Below are positions 17,401 through 26,737 of a stretch of DNA of 64,000 bases, piece by piece. The number at the start of each line of letters is the position of its first letter. Within the stretch, counting starts at the first letter, position 1. The notes beneath the pieces were generated by a model that made no database searches, was not told where the DNA came from, and saw only the letters and a program-made list of their open reading frames with translations. Source of the DNA: Butyricimonas muris (GTDB taxonomy: Bacteria > Bacteroidota > Bacteroidia > Bacteroidales > Marinifilaceae); contig NZ_JBKEIT010000004.1 in the NCBI RefSeq assembly GCF_046365375.1, positions 62,001-126,000 of the forward strand, read 5' to 3'. Both the position numbers and the translations under genes were made by a program.

Positions 17401-19227
17401 ATCGACGTGGGTGGAAATATCACGATAAATGAATTTAATTATCAACAGGAGCGGATCGGGAACTTGGATATGGGTATAAAATACCGCTTGTCGCGACAGA
17501 CCGAGCATGATGTCGATTTTACCCTTGCCGTGGACGGGCAACAGGCTCTATTGGCGCGGGGCAAGATGATGACCGGACCGGATGATCAGAACATGGATTT
17601 GAATATAGGGATACCGAAATTACCGCTACGGGTGGCAGGAGCCTTCACGCCGCCGGGGATGATTCGTCTGGGCGGGGATATGGTCGGAGCGTTCCGTATC
17701 AAGGGGAATATGAGCCAACCTTTGATTGACGGCAATTTGAGTTTCAGAGAGGGAGAAGTGGAAGCGCTTCCGGTGGGAACGACCTTCAAGATAGATACCT
17801 CTACCATCACGATTCGGAATAATTTATTGAAATTTAATCATTTCGGGCTGATTGCTCCGAATAAGCAACGACTGGAATTGCAGGGGGACGTGAACTTTGC
17901 TTCATTCTCCAGTATCGAGATGGATGCATCCGTCACGGCTCGTAATTTCCAAGCGATGAAGGTGCAGGAAAACGACGAAACAATGGTTTACGGGAAATTG
18001 TTTGTCGACGTGTCGGCAACCTTGAAAGGAATGTTAGACGCGTTGAAGATTCGGGGAAATATTAATCTGTTGGATAACAGCGAAGTGTACTACACGTTGA
18101 AGTCCGCTCCTTTGTCCGTGACCGACCGGAGTGTTGATCTCGTGCGTTTCGTGTCTTTCCGGGATAGTACGGAAGTGGCGGAGGATGACCAACTGAAGCA
18201 AATCCGCGCGGTCAGTCTAGACTTGTTGATGTCCGTGAATATCGCCCCGCTGGTAAGTTTGAACGTGTTGTTGTCCGCTAACGGGCAGAACCGGGTTTCC
18301 ATCAACGGGGGAGGGAGTTTGACCTACACGCTGAGTCCGGTGGGAGAGAGTCGCCTCGTGGGGCGCTACGTGCTGTCTAGCGGAATCGTGTCTTACGGCT
18401 TGCCGGTGATCGGGCAGAAAGATTTCAAGATACAGGATGGCAATTACGTGGAATGGACAGGAGATATTGCCAACCCGACACTGAATATTATGGCGGCAGA
18501 AACGATCTCCGCGAGTGTCACGGATGATAGCCAGAAATCCCGTCTGGTGAATTTCAAGGCGATAATACGGATTACCAACACGTTGGAGAAGCCGGATATC
18601 ACTTTCGACCTTGCCGCCGAGGGGGATATCACGATACAGAACCAGTTGGCGGCGATGACTCCCGAAGAAAGATCCAGAGAGGCGATGAATATGATGATAT
18701 ACGGGTCTTACTCGGGACCCGGTACGGTAGCCAAATCAAACGCTTCCGATAACGCGATCAATAATTTCGTGGAACGGGAGTTGAATCAATGGTCGAGAAA
18801 ACATTTGAAGAACATGGATTTGACTTTCGGCATCAATACATACAATCAGGTATCGGAGGCGGGCGAGTCGAAGAAGACGGATTACTCCTACCAATTCTCG
18901 AAACGGCTGTTCAATAACCGGGTTCGGGTGAAAGTCGGGGGACGTATATCCACGGATAATGATCCGGCAGCCGGGGGCGTGGAGGAGAATCTGGTCGATG
19001 ATATTGCGGTGGAATACCTGTTCGGGAAGAATCCCAATTTCTTCCTTAAAATATTCCGGCACACGGGTTACGAGAGCGTGTTGGAGGGCGAAGTCACCCA
19101 AACCGGTATCGGTGTGGTGTTACGGAAGAATTACCAGAAATTCCGGGATATATTCCGGCGAAAGAAGAAAACGAAAGTGGAAAAGAAAGAAACACGGCGA
19201 ATAGAAAATGAAAAGTCTGATAAATAG
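14482..19227 (+). CDS. tamB: Translocation and assembly module protein TamB
   Basis: The protein has 1581 residues. It has a single N-terminal membrane anchor (about residues 10-33, GLFTLVVLVMILLYIPG) followed by a long beta-rich periplasmic repeat region that should form the lipid-conducting groove of AsmA/TamB-like proteins. The C-terminal DUF490 domain is visible in the PVIGQKDFKIQDG and LTFGINTYNQ segments. TamB spans the periplasm and, with an outer membrane partner, helps insert outer membrane proteins or move phospholipids. The partner gene overlaps its 3' end by 20 bases. The start at MKILRRIL is chosen because the anchor begins there and a promoter box lies 41 bases upstream. Confidence 0.93.
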   Translation: MKILRRILKYIFRVILGLFTLVVLVMILLYIPGIQNFVTGKAEQYVERNMGMKLSVGRVLLKFPLDLAVERIYFGKTERDTMLSADLIQVNVALSKLLKKEIEVRRLVIENAAVNFGDTLSGMKMKVALHELNLRMDRLNLAKQEADIPTVSLHGGTVFMNLGESEPDTTQPGEPARWKFRVGELLLDSVDCVMNGLPMGQIRAGVGEGRLREAEIHLGEQTVNLDSILLVRGYCEVLTLADATSGGEDAVQDSTGSMPWVIHAGKVELADSRFLMKPRGMSVAEERFPEAIRVSALSLQVDSVFNRGTEIAAIVQRLQLKEGNGLDLRNLSCRVNVGSDKSNVSNLSLKTAYSRLGMNVQAASGLTGFGMNTPLRLSINGTIGGKDILLFMPDTNKLMESFLQDKTFSLAGLLNGEIERLNIEHLNVGAGNDFLLESSGKVSSITDMEQMVADYRVSLTVRNGRFFAPFLGDGEEAGVVVPDNLKLNADLHMADQTARVKVGVSPRQGSLNMVAGYGMKDNSYYAGVRLREFALNEFMPKDSLGMVSATLSASGKGLDLKTAAGKVNLALALLQYNGYDYKDITLNAVLKEGVLNGALASGNKELDMDMKFQLTAGDKGYEAKIESDIRNADLKGLHFMPEELAFSLGLTLQGELNADSTSALKADFTDIVLKDVGTRQLGDLNISFAGEDNRTRLNVNAGDLSVKFNGKGNGYLLARQFAKAGELLAGQLEIHDFNMEQLGEVLPDFSLTIDAAQKNILNSYLKNNGMRFKRVGIELGTDTESHFKMDAGVFGLDIEGFVIDSVFMNAHGQGVALRYGVNVFGAKNQLEALSQLTAEGSVEHDQVNVRLRERENKDGEIFNIGANIAFQDSAVSVSISPDPLVLGYVSWQVNRGNFVRLKQGEIPAANLQLLNGDKRIRLVSEEGANREPESLVVDIKGIDLGHISDVLSFIPDMSGMLGVDLQMHSKNKVIDVGGNITINEFNYQQERIGNLDMGIKYRLSRQTEHDVDFTLAVDGQQALLARGKMMTGPDDQNMDLNIGIPKLPLRVAGAFTPPGMIRLGGDMVGAFRIKGNMSQPLIDGNLSFREGEVEALPVGTTFKIDTSTITIRNNLLKFNHFGLIAPNKQRLELQGDVNFASFSSIEMDASVTARNFQAMKVQENDETMVYGKLFVDVSATLKGMLDALKIRGNINLLDNSEVYYTLKSAPLSVTDRSVDLVRFVSFRDSTEVAEDDQLKQIRAVSLDLLMSVNIAPLVSLNVLLSANGQNRVSINGGGSLTYTLSPVGESRLVGRYVLSSGIVSYGLPVIGQKDFKIQDGNYVEWTGDIANPTLNIMAAETISASVTDDSQKSRLVNFKAIIRITNTLEKPDITFDLAAEGDITIQNQLAAMTPEERSREAMNMMIYGSYSGPGTVAKSNASDNAINNFVERELNQWSRKHLKNMDLTFGINTYNQVSEAGESKKTDYSYQFSKRLFNNRVRVKVGGRISTDNDPAAGGVEENLVDDIAVEYLFGKNPNFFLKIFRHTGYESVLEGEVTQTGIGVVLRKNYQKFRDIFRRKKKTKVEKKETRRIENEKSDK

Positions 19228-21535
19228 AATATATATACCCGTGACGGTAGCTTTGCTACTGTTGGGCGCATCTTGTTCGCAGACCAAAAAACTGACGGAA
19301 GGTGAAGTGTTGTACACCGGGGTGAAAAAAATGAAAATAGAAACGGCGGAAGGAGTCAAGTTGCAAGGGGCGCAGAGTTCCGCGATTTCCAACCCGATGT
19401 CCTATCCCCCCAACAACCCGTTGTTCGCCCCGTACGTGCGTTCGCCTTTCCCCATCGGTCTGTGGGTGTACAATTGGAACATCAAAAAAGAGAAAGGTCT
19501 GAAACACTGGTTGTACAAGAAGTTGGCGAAGAAACCGGTATTGATTAGCGACGTGCAACCGGAATTGCGCTTGAAAGCGGTGGAGAACGCTGCCCGGGAT
19601 TACGGGTATTTCGGGGTGGAAACGAGTTACGAGATCATCCCCAACAAGCGCAATCCCAAGAAAGCGAAAATCAGCTATCACGTGCGTGTACCCGAACCGT
19701 ATATGTTTGGCAATATCGAGTTCTGGGGATGGAAAGGACGCATGGATAGTTTGTTGCAGAGGAGGAAACAGCGTTGCCTTTTGACAAAAGGGGCTGAATA
19801 CAGTGTTTACTCGATGGAAGACGAGCGGGAGCGTATCACCCAATTGTTGAGGAACAACGGTTACTATTATTTCCAATTGGACTATATCGAGTTTCTTGCC
19901 GACACGACACGGGAAAAGCGGGTGGCTGATGTTCGTATCGCCTTGAAACATGGTGTTCCGGCTGTCGCGTTGCAACCTTACAAGATTGGGAGTGTAGAAC
20001 TGGTGCTGGAGGAACCCGATGAGTCGGAAACGACCGATTCGCTAGCTTACAAAGAGATAAATGTAAAATACACGAAACCGTTGGGTGTAAAACCCAAAGT
20101 GCTGGCTCGTTCGATGTATTTATTGCCGGGAGATATTTACTCTTTCCGGCGGCAGAATCGTACGCAGACAAGCCTTGCCCGTTTGGGGATTTTTAAATAC
20201 ACGAATCTGAACGTCACCCGTGCGGACACGGCAAGGACGGACGGATTCGGCAAATTGAATTTTGGAATTAACGCGGTGTACGATTTACCGATCGAAACCG
20301 AGGTAGAGGTGGATGTATCCTCGAAATCCAACAACTTGCTGGGACCGGGACTGACTCTCGGTATCACCAACAAAAACCTGTTCCGGGGAGGAGAGAACCT
20401 GTCTTTCAAGTTGAACGGGGCATACGAGTGGGAGGTCGGTAACAAGCAAGGCAACTCGAAATCCGGATTAATCAATTCCTACGAGTTGGGCGTGAATGTC
20501 GGTTTGTCGGTACCTCGCTTGTTGGTTCCCAATTTCTTGAAAAGCACGAAAGATTTTCCCGAACGTACGCATTTCCAAATCGGAGTGGATTTCCTGAACC
20601 GTCATACATTTTTCCGGATGATTTCATTCACGGGATCATTCAGTTATGATTTCCAGTCTTCCTACCGGAAGTATCACACGATCACCCCGTTGAAGCTCAG
20701 TTATACCCATTTGTTGCGGACTTCAAAGGAATTTGACGAAACGATGGATAATAATCCGGCAATAGCGATGAGTTTCAAGAATCAGTTTATACCCTCGATG
20801 GCATACACCTACACGTATGACCGACAGGGGACTTCCCGTAACCCGAACCGGTTGTACTGGCAAAATATGATCATGTCGGCGGGAAACTTGTTGTCCGCGA
20901 TACAGTACTTGTCGGGGAATCACAAGGGAGAGGGGAAAACGATATTCGGTAACACCTATTCCCAGTTTCTGAAAGGTACTTCCGAGATTATTGTTTACCG
21001 AAAACTGACCGAAAATTCGTTGATCGCCACTCGTTTCATGGGAGGGCTCGGGTACGCTTACGGCAATTCAAGCGTGATGCCGTATAGCGAGCAATTTTAT
21101 ATCGGGGGAGCCAACAGCATCCGGGCTTTCACGATTCGTTCCATCGGGCCGGGTAGCTATCACCAGAAAAGTGATAACAAGACGGCATATCTCGACCAGA
21201 CCGGGGATATAAAACTGGAAGGAAATATCGAGTTGCGCTTTAAAATAGCGGGAAGCCTGAACGGGGCAATTTTCTTGGATGCCGGTAACGTGTGGTTGTT
21301 GCGGAATGACCCCAAGCGTCCGGGGGGAGAATTCAAGCTGGCGGGCTTGCTGAACGAGATTGCACTGGGAACAGGTTGCGGGTTGCGCTATGACATCGGT
21401 TTTATCGTTATTCGCGGGGATTTAGGTGTTGCTTTGCATACCCCTTACAAGAATCCCGATAAACCGGGATATTACAATATTTCCAAATTTAAGGACGGGT
21501 TGGCGTTCCATCTGGCTATCGGCTACCCGTTCTAG
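19208..21535 (+). CDS. tamL: TamL, lipoprotein form of TamA/BamA outer membrane protein
   Basis: The protein has 775 residues. The signal peptide ends in a lipobox LLLGASC, with Cys at about residue 23, so unlike proteobacterial TamA it is lipidated; this is the TamL type known in Bacteroidetes. POTRA-like segments occupy about residues 30-330 (including the AARDYGYFG and LLRNNGYYYF regions), and a 16-stranded BamA/Omp85 barrel fills the C-terminal half, with GGANSIRAF (about 636-644) as the conserved barrel lid-lock/VRGF-like motif and a final GYPF. It should work with TamB. Translation is coupled by gene overlap. Confidence 0.92.
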   Translation: MKSLINRIYIPVTVALLLLGASCSQTKKLTEGEVLYTGVKKMKIETAEGVKLQGAQSSAISNPMSYPPNNPLFAPYVRSPFPIGLWVYNWNIKKEKGLKHWLYKKLAKKPVLISDVQPELRLKAVENAARDYGYFGVETSYEIIPNKRNPKKAKISYHVRVPEPYMFGNIEFWGWKGRMDSLLQRRKQRCLLTKGAEYSVYSMEDERERITQLLRNNGYYYFQLDYIEFLADTTREKRVADVRIALKHGVPAVALQPYKIGSVELVLEEPDESETTDSLAYKEINVKYTKPLGVKPKVLARSMYLLPGDIYSFRRQNRTQTSLARLGIFKYTNLNVTRADTARTDGFGKLNFGINAVYDLPIETEVEVDVSSKSNNLLGPGLTLGITNKNLFRGGENLSFKLNGAYEWEVGNKQGNSKSGLINSYELGVNVGLSVPRLLVPNFLKSTKDFPERTHFQIGVDFLNRHTFFRMISFTGSFSYDFQSSYRKYHTITPLKLSYTHLLRTSKEFDETMDNNPAIAMSFKNQFIPSMAYTYTYDRQGTSRNPNRLYWQNMIMSAGNLLSAIQYLSGNHKGEGKTIFGNTYSQFLKGTSEIIVYRKLTENSLIATRFMGGLGYAYGNSSVMPYSEQFYIGGANSIRAFTIRSIGPGSYHQKSDNKTAYLDQTGDIKLEGNIELRFKIAGSLNGAIFLDAGNVWLLRNDPKRPGGEFKLAGLLNEIALGTGCGLRYDIGFIVIRGDLGVALHTPYKNPDKPGYYNISKFKDGLAFHLAIGYPF

Positions 21536-21710
21536 AATAACAGCAGGAATCATCTATGTATTTGTCGTATTCTTTCCGATATACGGTGTTTATATTTTTG
21601 TACCCTTGCTAAGTAGAGGCGGGTGAAATGTGTTGGAAGGAAAGTGGTTTTTCTGTTAATGAAAGTTATATGATTATAATATTAGAATAATGTGATTTGT
21701 ACTTTCTTTA

Positions 21711-21754
21711 TATCATCTCCCATTCAACTCCTATTCAACTCCCATTCATCTCCT
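21711..21754. repeat. 11-bp degenerate tandem array
   Basis: Four consecutive 11-base units follow the pattern wATTCAwCTCCy: the first is a variant (TATCATCTCCC), then ATTCAACTCCT, ATTCAACTCCC and ATTCATCTCCT. The period is close to one helical turn. It lies between convergent genes. Confidence 0.7.
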
Positions 21755-21913
21755 ATTATAAAGGTGTAAAAATAGAAAATTAATTGGAATTAAATAAAAT
21801 TTGATAATACTGAACTATATGGTATGATTATAATTAATTCTTAGAAGATAACTGAACAGGGCAGAAATTGATCTCGAAAAAGAGAGGAAGACAGGACCGG
21901 CGTAAAAAAAAGA

Positions 21914-21940
21914 AGACTGCCCGAGCGTGTCGGACAGTCT
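21914..21940 (-). terminator. Terminator of the beta-propeller/porin/glpT operon
   Basis: AGACTGTCCGA-CACGC-TCGGGCAGTCT on the minus strand is followed by a T-run; the stem has one internal mismatch. It lies 30 bases after the last gene. Confidence 0.82.
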
Positions 21941-21970
21941 CCCGTTGTTTGAAATTATTGAACCCGAAAA

Positions 21971-22939
21971 CTATTTTACTTTTTCGTAGATGTAAAGTTC
22001 GTGAATTTCTCCGGTGTAACCTTCATCTTTGAACGGACCTTGTGACATACCGAGAACGATCAGGGTACCACGGTTGTTCAATACCACGAGGTCGTCATTT
22101 ACCGGGTCGATAGAAAGACCTTCGATCTCTCCGGCGCGGCGGAAATCACTCATCTCGCGGAATAATTCAACTCTTCCGGCTTTCGCTCCGCCGGCAATTT
22201 TGCCTGTACGCATTACGGGTTTCCCTTTTTTGTCAAGTTTCACGCTGAAAGGGGTGTCCTTAACAACTTCAGTTCCGTCCTGCAATCCGGTGAAGTGTAC
22301 TTCAGAGATGTCGGCAATGTAAATGTTGTCAGGAATATTGTATAATGATTCACCGTCATCTGAAGTGAAAAGCATTTTACCGTCAGCGATGAAAATACCT
22401 TGACACCAGTACGGGGTCGGGCGGCATTGCATCTTGGTATAGTATTGTCCTGTTTCAAGGCTGTAGCAATACACGTAACGGCTATCCACCCAGTCAGACA
22501 TCCAAACCATGTTTTTCTCGCGGTCAACGGCAAGACCTGATACCTCTACTTGTCCCGATTCCGGTGACCAAGGCAGGTCGCGTTTCCATTTCAACGTTTC
22601 CGCGTCATAGATAGATACGGCGATGTTGTAACCGCGTCCGTATTCGAATTTCTCGATACCGCAATAGATTTCCCCGTTATAAATGTCGATATCACCGAAG
22701 TGGTTGGCGATTTCGGGATTCTGGAACGGTTGATCGTTCTTCATGATAAGATTACCATGCTTATCGTATTTGTAAAGAACTTTAGTATCGGATACATAGT
22801 AATAGTTGCTGTCGATAGCAATTCCTTGACGTCCTGCCACGGGAATAACTTTTTTCAAGCGATACTCGGAGCCAAGATGTTGAGCGTTTACGGCCATACT
22901 TGCTAAAAGCAATGCCACAACAAATAATAACTTATTCAT
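21971..22939 (-). CDS. Secreted beta-propeller-like protein, unknown function
   Basis: The protein has 322 residues. The signal peptide MNKLLFVVALLLASMAVNA is followed by repeats of about 45-60 residues that look like propeller blades (for example VSGLAVDREKNMVWMSDW and IEGLSIDPVNDDLVVLNN). The last part recalls SdiA-regulated or SMP-30-like propellers. There is no lipobox, so it is probably periplasmic. It is the last gene of a four-gene unit with a porin, a HAD phosphatase and a GlpT-like antiporter, so it may bind or hydrolyse a phosphorylated glycerol compound such as a glycerophosphodiester. That is inference; no catalytic motif was recognised. Confidence 0.6.
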   Translation of the reverse strand: MNKLLFVVALLLASMAVNAQHLGSEYRLKKVIPVAGRQGIAIDSNYYYVSDTKVLYKYDKHGNLIMKNDQPFQNPEIANHFGDIDIYNGEIYCGIEKFEYGRGYNIAVSIYDAETLKWKRDLPWSPESGQVEVSGLAVDREKNMVWMSDWVDSRYVYCYSLETGQYYTKMQCRPTPYWCQGIFIADGKMLFTSDDGESLYNIPDNIYIADISEVHFTGLQDGTEVVKDTPFSVKLDKKGKPVMRTGKIAGGAKAGRVELFREMSDFRRAGEIEGLSIDPVNDDLVVLNNRGTLIVLGMSQGPFKDEGYTGEIHELYIYEKVK

Positions 22940-22980
22940 AATCAAAAATATTTAGGTTATTAATAAAGGTTTACTTTATA

Positions 22981-24132
22981 TTAGAATTTAAGCAAACACA
23001 TGATTTGCAAACTGTTGCCCGTGCCTTTGTCAACTTTATCCGTGTAGTCGGACAAGATGTAATTCACTTGGAATTTAACATCCTTGATAGGCTCGTAAGT
23101 ACAACCGATCAGGTAATTGTCCTTGTTGTTGGCAGAAGTCTTGTTCGTTTTGTCGCGATACATGTCAAAACGGGCTACCGGCAAGAATTTACCGATCTTG
23201 TAAGCGGCGAGGAAGTAGAAACCGTCTTCGTCAACATCGGCATCGTCACTCTTGATATGACCGTATTCTGCACGAAGGTCAAGACCGTTCGGATCATAAT
23301 ACCAAGCACCGGTGATAACGCGGTTCATGGCTTGATAATTTCCTACTACTTGTCCTGCATTGAGTTGTTTGTATTCACCCCAGTTGTAGCAACCGATGAT
23401 ACGCAATTTCTCGATGGGACGAACGGTAATACGACCAATGATATCTTTAGATTTGTTGTCGTCGTTCAACGTGGGAAGATAACCGTTGCTCAAAGATACT
23501 TGATAGCTCAAGTAGTTGAATTTCTTGTCTTTGCTCGGTAGGAAATCTCCATAAGCCATGATACCGAGGTCACGACCGTAGTCGATAAGGTTGGGAGTTG
23601 AAACAGCATTACGGCATACCATGCGGTAGCAAATATTAGAGAAATCTACTGTCTCCAATGTTGCGGGGGAAATGTCATAGTTCTCGAAGCCAAGCGGCAA
23701 ATAGTATTGACCCGCGCGGAAGTGTAGTCCTTTCGTGATATGCGCGTTAATGAACGCATCCATAACCGTGATTACTTTCTTCGAGTAAGCGGTTCCGTCG
23801 GTAGAACCGGAGAAACATTCCAATTGTGCGCGGAAGTCAAATGTTTTTGACACTTGCTTGTCGATGATCAAACGCATACGTTTCAATTGGAAAGATGATC
23901 TGTTGTCGCCGTTTTTGTCACCCCAGTTGTAACCGGTTTGGATGTAACCGGAAAATTTCGGTAGTAGTGAAAGGAGTTTATTTACTTTTTGAGTAAGATC
24001 CCCGTCATTTGTTTGGGCAGTCCCTTCAGTTGTGGCAGGGGTTTGGTCGTTCTCGGCCTTAGCCCATGTAGATGTGCATACGAAAAGGGCACAACACAGC
24101 ATTAACACGTTCAATAAATAACTTTTTTTCAT
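22981..24132 (-). CDS. Phosphate-selective porin O/P-like outer membrane protein
   Basis: The protein has 383 residues. A signal peptide (about residues 1-25, ending STWAKA) precedes a mature region that starts with a Gln/Thr-rich spacer and a probable short coiled coil (TQKVNKLLSLLP). Strand-like segments such as FSGYIQTGYNWG, SFQLKRMRLIID and LHFRAGQYYLPLGFE are typical of the OprP/OprO family, and the chain ends in a Phe (CLLKF), as outer membrane barrels do. In this operon it probably lets glycerol-3-phosphate or other phosphate esters pass the outer membrane. Neighbours: HAD phosphatase upstream (44 bases), beta-propeller downstream (41 bases). Confidence 0.87.
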   Translation of the reverse strand: MKKSYLLNVLMLCCALFVCTSTWAKAENDQTPATTEGTAQTNDGDLTQKVNKLLSLLPKFSGYIQTGYNWGDKNGDNRSSFQLKRMRLIIDKQVSKTFDFRAQLECFSGSTDGTAYSKKVITVMDAFINAHITKGLHFRAGQYYLPLGFENYDISPATLETVDFSNICYRMVCRNAVSTPNLIDYGRDLGIMAYGDFLPSKDKKFNYLSYQVSLSNGYLPTLNDDNKSKDIIGRITVRPIEKLRIIGCYNWGEYKQLNAGQVVGNYQAMNRVITGAWYYDPNGLDLRAEYGHIKSDDADVDEDGFYFLAAYKIGKFLPVARFDMYRDKTNKTSANNKDNYLIGCTYEPIKDVKFQVNYILSDYTDKVDKGTGNSLQIMCLLKF

Positions 24133-24176
24133 AACAATGTTAAATTAAGTTCATACAAATTATATTCTTCTCGGAA

Positions 24177-25118
24177 TTACTTTTTCGGATTAGCCACGTT
24201 CTCTCTTATTCCCCATTCTCCCGTGTGGAAGCGTACTTTCGGATCTCTGGTGTCGTTGCAGTTCACGATAAGCGCCCCCTCTTTTTCCCAGTATCCTTTC
24301 ACCGTGTAACCGTGCATCGGACCGTCTTCCTCGCCGCGGACGGTTTTGTCATCCGGGTTGATCACTATTTTTAAACCGCAGGATTGATTCAGCATGTCCA
24401 TGTCCCCGCGGCTATTGCCACCCACTACCAGCGGGCGGGTTTTGATAAATGTCGGGATGACATTGGCTTTCCCGTCGTCTTGCGGGATCGGCAGCACGAT
24501 TTCGTTTGTCAGCACCCCGTCGACAACGACAGACTTCATCCCGAGAATATTCACGTCAGGGATTCCCAATTCCTCTGATAAGAATTTTTGGTATAAAAAC
24601 TCGGGAGAAGCTGTCAATATCCATACTTCAAATCCGTATTCTTTCAAATTTGCGATAAGCTGTTTCATTTCCGGGTAGAATTTTCCTTGGTATGATTCCA
24701 CGTAACAATCGTAACCCAAGGTTGCCACGGCTTCGGGAGTCATTCCCGCGAGAAAATGGGCACGGTCTTCAACGTACACTTTACCCACGTTGTCGCCGTT
24801 TTTCACCATGCGGTTCAAAATAGCCATTTTTTCCTTTGACACTTTGTCATTCTTGCCCTTGTAATATTTGTCGGCGTAACGATACAGTGCTTCGTCTGCC
24901 AGATAATGAGGAACTTGCCCGAACACGGTGCCGTCCCCGTCGAACACGGCAACTTTGCGGGTATTCATGGTTAAGGTCGTGTTCAAGAATGTTTCAATGC
25001 GATCGTTAATCTCTTTTGACCATCCCTTGATCTCGCGATAGGTTTGCGCGGAGATATAAGGGGTGAAGAATAACATTACCAGAATGATAACGCTACTCGT
25101 TACGAGCTTCTTTTTCAT
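24177..25118 (-). CDS. Exported HAD-superfamily phosphatase
   Basis: The protein has 313 residues. Residues 1-24 form a signal peptide, so it acts in the periplasm. HAD motif I is FDGDGTVFG (about residues 59-67), motif II is the Thr/Ser in ILTASPE (about 168-174) and motif IV is GGNSRGDMDML (about 234-244), so the active site is complete. An alpha-helical cap lies between motifs I and II. It resembles HAD-IB phosphoserine phosphatase-like enzymes and exported phosphocholine phosphatases. In this locus it may release phosphate from glycerol-3-phosphate or a headgroup phosphate. It is 8 bases downstream of the glpT-like gene, so it is co-transcribed. Confidence 0.85.
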   Translation of the reverse strand: MKKKLVTSSVIILVMLFFTPYISAQTYREIKGWSKEINDRIETFLNTTLTMNTRKVAVFDGDGTVFGQVPHYLADEALYRYADKYYKGKNDKVSKEKMAILNRMVKNGDNVGKVYVEDRAHFLAGMTPEAVATLGYDCYVESYQGKFYPEMKQLIANLKEYGFEVWILTASPEFLYQKFLSEELGIPDVNILGMKSVVVDGVLTNEIVLPIPQDDGKANVIPTFIKTRPLVVGGNSRGDMDMLNQSCGLKIVINPDDKTVRGEEDGPMHGYTVKGYWEKEGALIVNCNDTRDPKVRFHTGEWGIRENVANPKK

Positions 25119-25126
25119 GTTTGTTA

Positions 25127-26527
25127 TTACTTTTTGTTGTTAACCAAATATTGTTCTTCCTTGTAAGTAAAGCTGACAAATACTATTGATAAAGCGCACG
25201 CTATCAGCAATAATATAAATGTTCCATCCCAGCCGAACGAACTTTCAGAGACGTAACCCAGCACGACGTTTGCCAGAATCGCGGTTCCGAAGAAATACCC
25301 GAAGAAACCCGTTAACCCGGCAGATGTTCCCGCCGCGTTCTTGGGAGCAAGGTCAAGAGCCTGCACCCCGATAAGCATCACCGGTCCGTAGATGAAGAAC
25401 CCGATGGCAATCAGAGAGAGAGTCACGATTGTATAGTTGTCGGAGAAATGCCAATAGAAGAAAATGAATACCGCTACAAGCGCCATGAAGATGATCGTTG
25501 TGATCGCCCGACGCCCCTTGAACACGTAGTCACTCAACCAACCGCAAACAAGCGTGCCCGGTATAGCGGCAAACTCGTAAGCGAAATATGCCCATCCGGC
25601 TTCTTTGATATCGTAGCCTTGTGCTTCCTTCAAATAGGTGGGAGCCCAGTCGAGACAACCGTAGCGAACCATGTAAACGAAAGCGTTAGCGATGGCGATG
25701 AACCATAACATTTTGTTATTAAGCACGTATTTGAAGAAGATTTCTTTCGTGGTGAGGACTTCTTCCTGTTTCTCGCTATAATTTTTCGGGTAATCGTTAC
25801 GCCATTTCTCGATGGTGGGCAACCCGCAGGATTGTGGCGTGTCGCGAATCATAACGTAAGCGATTAGGGCGATTAGCAAAGCTACTGCCGCGGGGAATAT
25901 GTAAGTACCTATAATGAAGTATTTTGTGCTGTCAGCCCCGTAGAACCAAGAACCGAACCACATGGCTCCGTACACGGCCATCGGGCCGACAAGAGCGCCA
26001 CCCACGTTATGGGCGCAATTCCAGATAGACATCTTCGTGCCCCGTTCCTTCACGGAAAACCAGTGTGTCATCACGCGTCCGCAAGGAGGCCATCCCATTC
26101 CGTTGAACCACCCCACGAGGAAGTTTAGTACCGCCATAATCACGATGGAGATGGTACCCGCCCCGAATAGTTCAATCGGGACTGCCATGAACATCATGGA
26201 TAACGCGGCTAGAACCAATCCTAAAGGTAGGAATACGCGCGCGTTGCTTCGGTCGGAAACACTACCCATCAAGAACTTGGATAAGGCGTAAGCAACAGCG
26301 TTTAGAGCTAACACGATACTTAACGAGCCTTTCTCGAAGCCGTAAGGACCGTCAGGATCTGTCAAAAATGGCATCGCCATTGAAAAGTTCTTTCGCACAA
26401 TGTAATAGCCGGCATATCCAACGAAAATACCGATGAATACCTGCCAACGCATGCGCTTGTACGTAGAATCAATCTCACCCTCGGGTAACTGGGTTTTGAA
26501 TGGCGCTGGTTTCAAAAAGTTCCACAT
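25127..26527 (-). CDS. glpT: GlpT/UhpT-type organophosphate:phosphate antiporter
   Basis: The protein has 466 residues and about 12 membrane helices, from the major facilitator superfamily, OPA family. Characteristic features are the conserved N-terminal half RWQVFIGIFVGYAGYYIVRKNF (given here in part as GYAGYYIVRKNF) with the Arg needed for phosphate binding, LGFxSDR-like SDRSNARVFLP, and a second half with DWAPTYLKEAQG. It should exchange external glycerol-3-phosphate for internal phosphate. The symbol rests on family plus the adjacent glpABC genes; a hexose-phosphate or phosphoglycerate antiporter is possible. It leads a four-gene minus-strand operon with its own promoter and a leader of about 200 bases. 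Confidence 0.85.
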   Translation of the reverse strand: MWNFLKPAPFKTQLPEGEIDSTYKRMRWQVFIGIFVGYAGYYIVRKNFSMAMPFLTDPDGPYGFEKGSLSIVLALNAVAYALSKFLMGSVSDRSNARVFLPLGLVLAALSMMFMAVPIELFGAGTISIVIMAVLNFLVGWFNGMGWPPCGRVMTHWFSVKERGTKMSIWNCAHNVGGALVGPMAVYGAMWFGSWFYGADSTKYFIIGTYIFPAAVALLIALIAYVMIRDTPQSCGLPTIEKWRNDYPKNYSEKQEEVLTTKEIFFKYVLNNKMLWFIAIANAFVYMVRYGCLDWAPTYLKEAQGYDIKEAGWAYFAYEFAAIPGTLVCGWLSDYVFKGRRAITTIIFMALVAVFIFFYWHFSDNYTIVTLSLIAIGFFIYGPVMLIGVQALDLAPKNAAGTSAGLTGFFGYFFGTAILANVVLGYVSESSFGWDGTFILLLIACALSIVFVSFTYKEEQYLVNNKK

Positions 26528-26690
26528 GTTATTAGATTTTATGTTATAATTATTAATTTAGACACACCTTTATACGTAATAAATCTTAAAAAGTTTCATC
26601 GCAACCCTAAATAGGGCATTTTAGTATGTTTTTTCTTTGATTCATTGCAATTGTATTTAATTCTCAATGTTTTTTTTATCGAATGTATTC

Positions 26691-26702
26691 GAAAACGTTT
26701 TC
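26691..26702. promoter_or_regulatory. Palindromic operator-like site GAAAACGTTTTC
   Basis: A perfect 12-bp palindrome of the type bound by LacI/GalR-family regulators, about 30 bases downstream of the predicted transcript start, where a bound repressor would block elongation. A near copy (11 of 12 bases) lies at 6257-6268 upstream of serC. No LacI-type gene is in the window. Confidence 0.5.
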
Positions 26703-26737
26703 TTTCTATTTCGCAACTAATCTCTTTCAATTCACAA

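Larger units (their letters stand above)
21536..21970. other. Gene-free stretch, 435 bp
   Basis: It contains an 11-bp degenerate tandem array (21711-21754), AT-rich sequence, and the terminator of the minus-strand glp-linked operon at its right end. No terminator for tamL is obvious. Confidence 0.65.
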
